Assembly (NCBI RefSeq): GCF_900115305.1
Contig: NZ_FOVW01000008.1
Location: forward strand, 62,001-126,000
Direction of reading: 5' to 3'
Length of the DNA: 64,000 bases
Source of the DNA: Algoriphagus ornithinivorans
GTDB lineage: Bacteria > Bacteroidota > Bacteroidia > Cytophagales > Cyclobacteriaceae
Shown one piece after another: positions 58,903 through 64,000 of this stretch. Under the pieces are notes generated by a model. That model was given only the letters and a program-made list of their open reading frames with translations. It was not told where the DNA came from and made no database searches. Within the stretch, counting starts at the first letter, position 1. The number at the start of each line of letters is the position of its first letter. The position numbers and the translations under genes are program-made.

Positions 58903-59032
58903 GGAAATTCAAACATTCCTTTGCTAGCCGGGTTTTTACAGAATTGAAAATTCTACAATAAACCTGCTTTGAAGCGCAAATATACTGTATTTTTTAACTT
59001 TTGCTCCTAGAAAATTCTGATTAATTTTATGT

Positions 59033-59968
59033 ATGAAGATTTTTATCCTTTCCATTTTTTATGGGACATTTTTCATAATTAGCCCATTTTACTGGGGCTT
59101 TTATGCGCACAGCTTAATCAACAGAATGGCGGTATATTCTTTACCACCGGAAATGATGGTTTTGTACAAGCCTCATATTCAGTTCATCACGGAGAAAGCA
59201 GTCAATCCTGATCGCAGAAGGTACGCTGTAAAGGGTGAGGCAGAAAAGCATTACATAGATTTGGACCATTACGGAGATTCTGCACTTTTTATTTTGCCAA
59301 TTTATTGGAATGAGGCGGTGGAGAAATTTGGGGAAGACAGTTTACGCGCCAATGGCATAGGACCTTGGGCAGCCTATTTTACTTTTTTAAATCTGACTAA
59401 AGCGTTTTCTGAAAGGAATCATTCCGCCATTCTCAGGATCTCTGCGGATCTGGGACATTATATAGGAGATCTGCATGTACCGCTTCACACTACAAAAAAT
59501 TACAATGGGCAATTAACGGGTCAGGAAGGCATTCACGGTTTTTGGGAAAGTAGAATTCCTGAATTACAGGCAACTGATTACAGCCTTTGGGTAGGAAAGG
59601 CAGATTATATTGCTAAACCGCAGCATGCTATCTGGGAAATAGTAGCTCAAACACACAGCCAGGTTGATTCAGTCTTACTTTTTGAAAAAGAGTTAAGCCG
59701 GGAGTTCCCTTCGGATAGGAAGTACAGTTTTGAGGAGCGGAATAAATTAACCGTACGGGTTTATTCCAAAGAATTTTCTGAAGCCTATGCTGAAAAACTA
59801 AACGGGATGGTACAAAGGCAGATGAAAAAAAGCATCAAAGCCATTGCTGATTTTTGGTATTCCGCCTGGATCAATGCCGGGCAACCAGACCTGAAGAGTT
59901 TGCCATCTTTAGAGGTGGAGGAGGAAGAAATCAATCCGGATCGGCTATTGAAGGTGAGAGATCATTAA
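59033..59968 (+). CDS. exported zinc-dependent phospholipase C / S1-P1 nuclease-like protein
   Basis: A 311-residue exported protein of the phospholipase C/P1-nuclease superfamily. After a signal peptide, the mature N-terminus has WGFYAHSLINRMAVYSLP, in which the Trp and His of the family ligate zinc. The other zinc ligands are visible in KHYIDLDHYG, ADLGHYIGDLHVPLHTTKNYNG and GIHGFWESRIPEL. The C-terminal helical region ends in FWYSAWINAGQPDLKSLP. It probably cleaves phosphodiesters in the periplasm; lipid or nucleic acid cannot be decided. Confidence 0.88.
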   Translation: MKIFILSIFYGTFFIISPFYWGFYAHSLINRMAVYSLPPEMMVLYKPHIQFITEKAVNPDRRRYAVKGEAEKHYIDLDHYGDSALFILPIYWNEAVEKFGEDSLRANGIGPWAAYFTFLNLTKAFSERNHSAILRISADLGHYIGDLHVPLHTTKNYNGQLTGQEGIHGFWESRIPELQATDYSLWVGKADYIAKPQHAIWEIVAQTHSQVDSVLLFEKELSREFPSDRKYSFEERNKLTVRVYSKEFSEAYAEKLNGMVQRQMKKSIKAIADFWYSAWINAGQPDLKSLPSLEVEEEEINPDRLLKVRDH

Positions 59969-59970
59969 AA

Positions 59971-59998
59971 TCAGAAGTATCAAGTATGAAAGCTGAAA
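59971..59998. repeat. heptanucleotide repeat island C
   Basis: Four 7-bp units TCAGAAG, TATCAAG, TATGAAA, GCTGAAA, ending 18 bp before the four-helix-bundle gene. GAAAGCTGAA (59988-59997) recurs inverted in island D (60443-60452). Confidence 0.65.
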
Positions 59999-60016
59999 CT
60001 TTTTCAAAAAAACATC

Positions 60017-60367
60017 ATGGATAGAGATCTGAAAGAAAGAACGAAAAAATTTGCCTTAGAAGTAATCAAACTTGTTTCCGAGTTACCAAAAAATACGGCA
60101 GGCTTTGAATTAGGAAGACAGTTGATTAAGTCTGGAACCTCAGTGGGTGCCAACTATAGATCTTCACAAAGAGGCAGGTCCAGAGCTGAGTTTATCTCGA
60201 AACTATCCGTAGTTCAAGAAGAGGCAGACGAAACTGTATTTTGGCTTGAACTGATTATGGATAGCGAGCTACTCGGTTCAGAAAGGATTCTCCCTTTACT
60301 CAAAGAGTCAAATGAACTCACTGCCATTTTCACATCCATGGTGATCAATGCCAAAAGAAATTCTTAA
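60017..60367 (+). CDS. four-helix-bundle protein (S23/IVS-type)
   Basis: A 116-residue cytoplasmic helical protein of the four-helix-bundle family first noted in 23S rRNA intervening sequences: RTKKFALEVIKLVSELPKNTAGFELGRQLIKSGTSVGANYRSSQRGRSRAEFISKLSVVQEEADETVFWLELIMDSELL. The SGTSVGANY-EA-R pattern is the family's hallmark. It is bracketed by inverted heptanucleotide repeats (islands C and D). The biochemical role is unknown. Confidence 0.92.
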   Translation: MDRDLKERTKKFALEVIKLVSELPKNTAGFELGRQLIKSGTSVGANYRSSQRGRSRAEFISKLSVVQEEADETVFWLELIMDSELLGSERILPLLKESNELTAIFTSMVINAKRNS

Positions 60368-60410
60368 TGGACTTGATTTCAGATTTACCACTAAAGAATT
60401 GGGATTTTTT

Positions 60411-60463
60411 TTCAGCTTTTTAATTTCAGACTTCAGACTTATTTCAGCTTTCTGACTTTAAAT
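60411..60463. repeat. heptanucleotide repeat island D
   Basis: Units TTCAGCT, TTTTAAT, TTCAGAC, TTCAGAC, then a 4-bp slip, TTCAGCT, TTCTGAC, TTTAAAT. TCAG starts at 60412, 60426, 60433 and 60444. It is the inverted counterpart of island C and covers the last codons of the aminotransferase gene (KSES and stop). Confidence 0.65.
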
Positions 60464-61754
60464 AACACCGAATCGCTTTCCCCAATCTCTCAAAAGTATC
60501 TCTAAAGGTTTCTTCTTTTTCTTCCAATAGCGTTACGCGGAAGCCCCGGAGGTCAGAACAAAAAGAGGAAATAGGAACCACACAGATTCTTTCGGAACCA
60601 AGCAAGTAGTAAACAAAGCGCTTATCCAGTGGCATTTGCTCATCTGCAACCCATGCTTCCACCAAGGTTTTCACCCTAGCGTCCTCAATTTCTAAAAACT
60701 GATCAGATTTTAGAACTCCCTCTTCGAAAACGATTGTATTGTAAAATGCTCCTTGGGTAGGGTTGAATTTAATTCCAGGTATTTCGCCAAGAATCTCTGC
60801 CATCCAATCACTTCTTTTACCAATAGCTTCATTGGCTTTCTCCCTGTACGCTTTGTATTCAGGATGACTCATAATCTTAGGAATTGCCAGTTGGGGTAGG
60901 ATGGTGGAACATACCTCAATCATCTTGGCATTTTCCAGGGTTTGACAAAGCTTGGAAAATTCCTTTGAGGCCTCCCGATTATAAAACTCCATCCATCCAC
61001 AGCGTGCTCCCGGCCATGGAAACTCCTTGGATATGCCTTTCAAAGAAATGGCCGGCCTATCTCCGATTACTTCTGCCAGAGCCACTGCTCTAACTCCATT
61101 GTAGGTGATGTTTTGATAAATCTCATCAGCTATTAATAAGAGGTTAAACTCTTCAGCAATTTTCACAAATCCTTCCAATACCACTTTGGGATAAACCATA
61201 CCGGTAGGATTGTCCGGATTGATGATCAAAATTCCGACAATGGAGGGATTGTACTTCACCTTCATGTACAAATCATCCATATCCGGAAGCCATTGATTAT
61301 CCGGGTCCAGTTTGTAAGTGATAGGAGCTGTATTGGCATGGGCAGCCTCCGCTGAGCTATGAGTTGAGTAGGCCGGAGATGGGCCGATTATCCTCGCGGT
61401 GGGGATCAAAAACTGGTAGAGTTTGGCAATAGCATCTCCGAGTCCATTGAAAAAGAGGATATCATCAGCACTTAATTTAACACCTCCCTGCTGATTGGTC
61501 AAGTCTGCCAAAAACGCTCTAGTCTCAGGCATTCCTTTGGAATCAGCATATCCATAGGTTTTATTTTCTTTGAGTAAGTCTGAAATGATTTCCTTCATCC
61601 AAGAAGGTACCTGATTACTTTTTTGGATGGGATCACCGATATTCTCCCAAGTAATGGGAAATCCCAAGGATTCAATTTGCCGTGCTTTCTTTACGATTCC
61701 ACGGATTTCATAATTCAATTCCTCAGCTCCCGGGCGGAGTAGCAACTGTCTCAT
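60444..61754 (-). CDS. PLP-dependent aminotransferase, class I/II
   Basis: A 436-residue fold-type I aminotransferase. Visible are YGYADSKGMPETRAFLADL, ILFFNGLGDAIAKLYQFL (PLP phosphate-side contacts), IVGILIINPDNPTGMVYP, LLIADEIYQNITYNG, the Schiff-base Lys region ISLKGISKEFPWPGARCGWMEF and the C-terminal ICVVPISSFCSDLRGFRVTLL with the substrate-carboxylate Arg. It resembles alanine/aspartate-type enzymes; the donor and acceptor are not determined. The last codons lie inside the heptanucleotide repeat, so its native end may have been altered. Confidence 0.92.
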   Translation of the reverse strand: MRQLLLRPGAEELNYEIRGIVKKARQIESLGFPITWENIGDPIQKSNQVPSWMKEIISDLLKENKTYGYADSKGMPETRAFLADLTNQQGGVKLSADDILFFNGLGDAIAKLYQFLIPTARIIGPSPAYSTHSSAEAAHANTAPITYKLDPDNQWLPDMDDLYMKVKYNPSIVGILIINPDNPTGMVYPKVVLEGFVKIAEEFNLLLIADEIYQNITYNGVRAVALAEVIGDRPAISLKGISKEFPWPGARCGWMEFYNREASKEFSKLCQTLENAKMIEVCSTILPQLAIPKIMSHPEYKAYREKANEAIGKRSDWMAEILGEIPGIKFNPTQGAFYNTIVFEEGVLKSDQFLEIEDARVKTLVEAWVADEQMPLDKRFVYYLLGSERICVVPISSFCSDLRGFRVTLLEEKEETFRDTFERLGKAIRCYLKSES

Positions 61755-62047
61755 AGGTCAATAGGCTGGTGGAAAATTCCTCTACAAAGTAAATCATATT
61801 CAATGCTTATAATAGAAAAGAGAATTGGTTTTCTTTTGGTAAAGCCCTAATTCCTTTCAAAAATCGACTATTTAAGGAAGGGTCATATTTAGAGAATTTT
61901 AAAAACAGAATTTTCTTTGGCAGTAAATAATTTTCATATATATTTATACATATTTCATATGCAGTAAAATGTATTTGGATTATTAGTTATTGAAAAATGA
62001 TCGCCCTGACCATTTAATCAAGTACTAACCAAATATCATTTTATAAG

Positions 62048-64000
62048 ATGAAACAATTTTACTTATCAGGGCTAATTGGGCTAATCTGCCTTCTAGTCTT
62101 TCCCCTCACTACCTTTGGGCAAACCAGAGGAAGCACATCTTCGGTGCAACAAAATCTCCGCTTTCAGGAAGAGTTTAATAATGTAAGCCTAGACCCTAAT
62201 CCGAATGTAGGAGGTGGAACTCGTGTAAATTTCAGTCACAAGTTTTCTAATAATTCAGGATCAAGCTTAGGAGCATCTATAGCAAAAGATATCCTGGCAC
62301 AAAACGGGATCAATATTCCAGGTTGGTTAACGGAGCTTGCTGACTTGGGAGGTTCGGGTTTCTTTTGCTCCAGTATTTCGCCAACATTCTCTGCCAATGC
62401 ATCTGTAGACGCTGGCGGATATTACCAAGTGCATTCTGTTGGTTCATCTAACATTAACTTAGACTACCCTGTGGAAGTCTTTATTGAATATCCAGAAGCC
62501 AATACCTTCGCTTGCGGAGAAACAGTTAGAATCAATACTTCCTATCAGATACAAGACCCAGGAAATGGAAATAAACTACGGGTAAGTCCTCCTTTTATCA
62601 ATCAGGAAATAGGACCTTTGATTGATGACCTGAGCTTAAGCGCTTCTATTGGAATAGATGCTGAGGTCGGTTTTGGAGTTACCATTTATTATCCTTGTTT
62701 AAGCGGCATTTGCTCTGAAGAGATCTGTTCGGACAAATTATATTTTGATCAAAGTAAGGAGTTTAAACTCAGCCAATCTTTACCAAGTCTCCCTGCTTTA
62801 ATCAATATCTGTGATAAAGCATTTGGTCCAAATGCGACTCAGGCTGATATTTTAGCATGCAGATGGTCTGGCTTAAGCCCACTATTTAATCTTGGTCAAA
62901 GTGCTCTGGATGCTTACAACCGACAACAAGGGACCAGTTATTCATTGGCAACTTTTCCTAATCAAAATACCGTACTCATTGCTCCTCCAGATCTACCACC
63001 CAATGGTCCGACTATTCCAGAATTTGAAGCTTCATTCAGAAATACAGCAAGTACTGAATTAAATTCATTTTCCTTAAATGGAGGCACAAAACTGAAAGTT
63101 TCGGGCAATAAAAACTCTGTGACTCAAATGAATTATGATCTAGTTTCCCTACTAGACTATGCGGGGTTGACAACCTCCTTTAGCTTGGGCAATAATTTAG
63201 GAAGTATAGACGCTGGTGATGTCGCCCCTACACTTACGATGGATCAAGAAATGGATTTCGAATATGATCCAAAAGTAAATTTGACCATCAGTTTAGGGAG
63301 AGAAATGAATTATACTGTATTTAATAATGATGGAAGTTTTTCCCATTCAGGTTTTGGATCGACCGTTTCTCTATTCGCTGGACAATATATAGAAGCCCAG
63401 TTTCCTCAAGAATTAAGTTCTCCAGTCTCTATTAATGGACAGTCTTTTATTAATGGGGATTTCAAAAGCTTATCCAAGCAGGAAATTTTTGAAAGCACTA
63501 AAATCACCTTTGGGGAATTAAAAATCGGAAATGCAGTAGATATTACTCTGATTAACGAAGAAACTACTAGAGAAAGAATTGGAACCAATACTATTATCGA
63601 TCATACCTTTAACCTTCAAGGAACACAAATTCTTGACCTTCCAGGCTTTTTACTTGATCCCGAAAATCCAGTAATTGAGGTCAAAGATGTAATCACAAAG
63701 GATATCCTGAATATCGGCGGTGGTAAAAGACAGGTGGTTTATGAAATAACGCTAAGCAACGAAGGTGATGTTCTGCTCAGCGAAGTACAGTCCACTTTTG
63801 ACCTTTCTGAAAGCTTTCAAGATGCATCGAATTTCTTCGTCAATTGCATCAGCAGTAATGGATTGATCGTCAATTCTGAGTTTGATGGGGAAATCGATAA
63901 AAACTTATTAGCCAATGGAAATCAAATCGGAGTAGGCGATTCATTCACCATTGAAGTATTGGTTATCGTTACTCCTGAAATCGCATCTATTTCTGAATCC
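62048..64000 (+). CDS. large secreted protein of unknown function, N-terminal part
   Basis: An open frame from the ATG at 62048 runs 651 codons to the right edge without a stop. A Sec signal (MKQFYLSGLIGLICLLVFPL, cleaved after TTFGQ) opens the protein. The body is beta-rich, with many Asn/Ser/Gly, a Cys-containing section (residues about 110-275: FFCSS, FACGE, YYPCLSGICSEEICSDKLYF), no catalytic motif, and a later region (NEGDVLLSEVQSTFDLSESF) resembling DUF11-type repeats of Bacteroidota surface proteins. The remainder lies outside the window. A surface or adhesin-like role is guessed, not shown. Confidence 0.8.
   Translation, partial: MKQFYLSGLIGLICLLVFPLTTFGQTRGSTSSVQQNLRFQEEFNNVSLDPNPNVGGGTRVNFSHKFSNNSGSSLGASIAKDILAQNGINIPGWLTELADLGGSGFFCSSISPTFSANASVDAGGYYQVHSVGSSNINLDYPVEVFIEYPEANTFACGETVRINTSYQIQDPGNGNKLRVSPPFINQEIGPLIDDLSLSASIGIDAEVGFGVTIYYPCLSGICSEEICSDKLYFDQSKEFKLSQSLPSLPALINICDKAFGPNATQADILACRWSGLSPLFNLGQSALDAYNRQQGTSYSLATFPNQNTVLIAPPDLPPNGPTIPEFEASFRNTASTELNSFSLNGGTKLKVSGNKNSVTQMNYDLVSLLDYAGLTTSFSLGNNLGSIDAGDVAPTLTMDQEMDFEYDPKVNLTISLGREMNYTVFNNDGSFSHSGFGSTVSLFAGQYIEAQFPQELSSPVSINGQSFINGDFKSLSKQEIFESTKITFGELKIGNAVDITLINEETTRERIGTNTIIDHTFNLQGTQILDLPGFLLDPENPVIEVKDVITKDILNIGGGKRQVVYEITLSNEGDVLLSEVQSTFDLSESFQDASNFFVNCISSNGLIVNSEFDGEIDKNLLANGNQIGVGDSFTIEVLVIVTPEIASISES

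Overview
The window is a stretch of bacterial chromosome from a Bacteroidota member, most likely order Cytophagales (a Cyclobacteriaceae/Algoriphagus-like genome). The signs are the many Sec-exported lipoproteins with short Leu-rich signals ending in S/C-S-C, a GLPGLI-family protein, a carboxypeptidase-regulatory/outer-membrane-barrel receptor, and promoters fitting the Bacteroidetes consensus TTTG-N20-TAnnTTTG (clearest at pheT and rpsT). I see no rRNA, tRNA, insertion sequence, prophage or CRISPR array.

Layout. 0-5.0 kb: minus-strand tryptophan operon trpE-G-D-C-F-B (trpB runs off the left edge), preceded by a leader peptide with three consecutive Trp codons and a terminator/antiterminator pair, i.e. 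a ribosome-mediated attenuator. 5.2-28.4 kb: mostly exported proteins. These are two M28 peptidases, two paralogous lipoproteins flanking a secreted Gfo/Idh/MocA oxidoreductase, VOC and aspartyl-protease-like proteins, a quinone-oxidoreductase-like MDR enzyme, Hsp20, a penicillin-acylase-family lipoprotein, a PQQ sugar dehydrogenase/cytochrome c fusion, YceI, a GlcG/HbpS-like protein, and a receptor/GLPGLI pair. 28.5-33.4 kb: an OmpR-type two-component pair divergent from the receptor/GLPGLI genes with a striking 10-bp direct-repeat operator candidate between them, then an orphan four-PAS histidine kinase. 33.4-37.7 kb: sulfatase, TIM-barrel sugar isomerase-like protein and GMC oxidoreductase. 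37.7-38.9 kb: 1.2 kb without a convincing gene, holding a terminator-like hairpin, a degenerate ~106-bp repeat, a REP-like palindrome and three DnaA-box-like sites.

38.9-51.4 kb: lutABC (L-lactate oxidation), a membrane histidine kinase, VOC and beta-propeller proteins, a second TIM-barrel paralogue, and a hexuronate module: TRAP transporter dctPQM divergent from uxaA-uxaB. 51.4-58.8 kb: housekeeping genes mtfA, rny, zapA, a small ZapB-like coiled-coil protein, pheT, a DUF1684 lipid-anchored or membrane protein, radC and rpsT. 58.8-64 kb: a zinc phospholipase C/S1-P1-nuclease-like protein, a four-helix-bundle protein bracketed by heptanucleotide repeats, a PLP aminotransferase, and a large secreted protein that runs off the right edge.

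The metabolic theme is scavenging of sugars and organic acids (sugar dehydrogenases, uronate uptake and reduction, lactate oxidation, sulfatase). The least explained parts are the noncoding 37.7-38.9 kb block, the heptanucleotide repeat islands, and the GLPGLI/receptor two-component locus.
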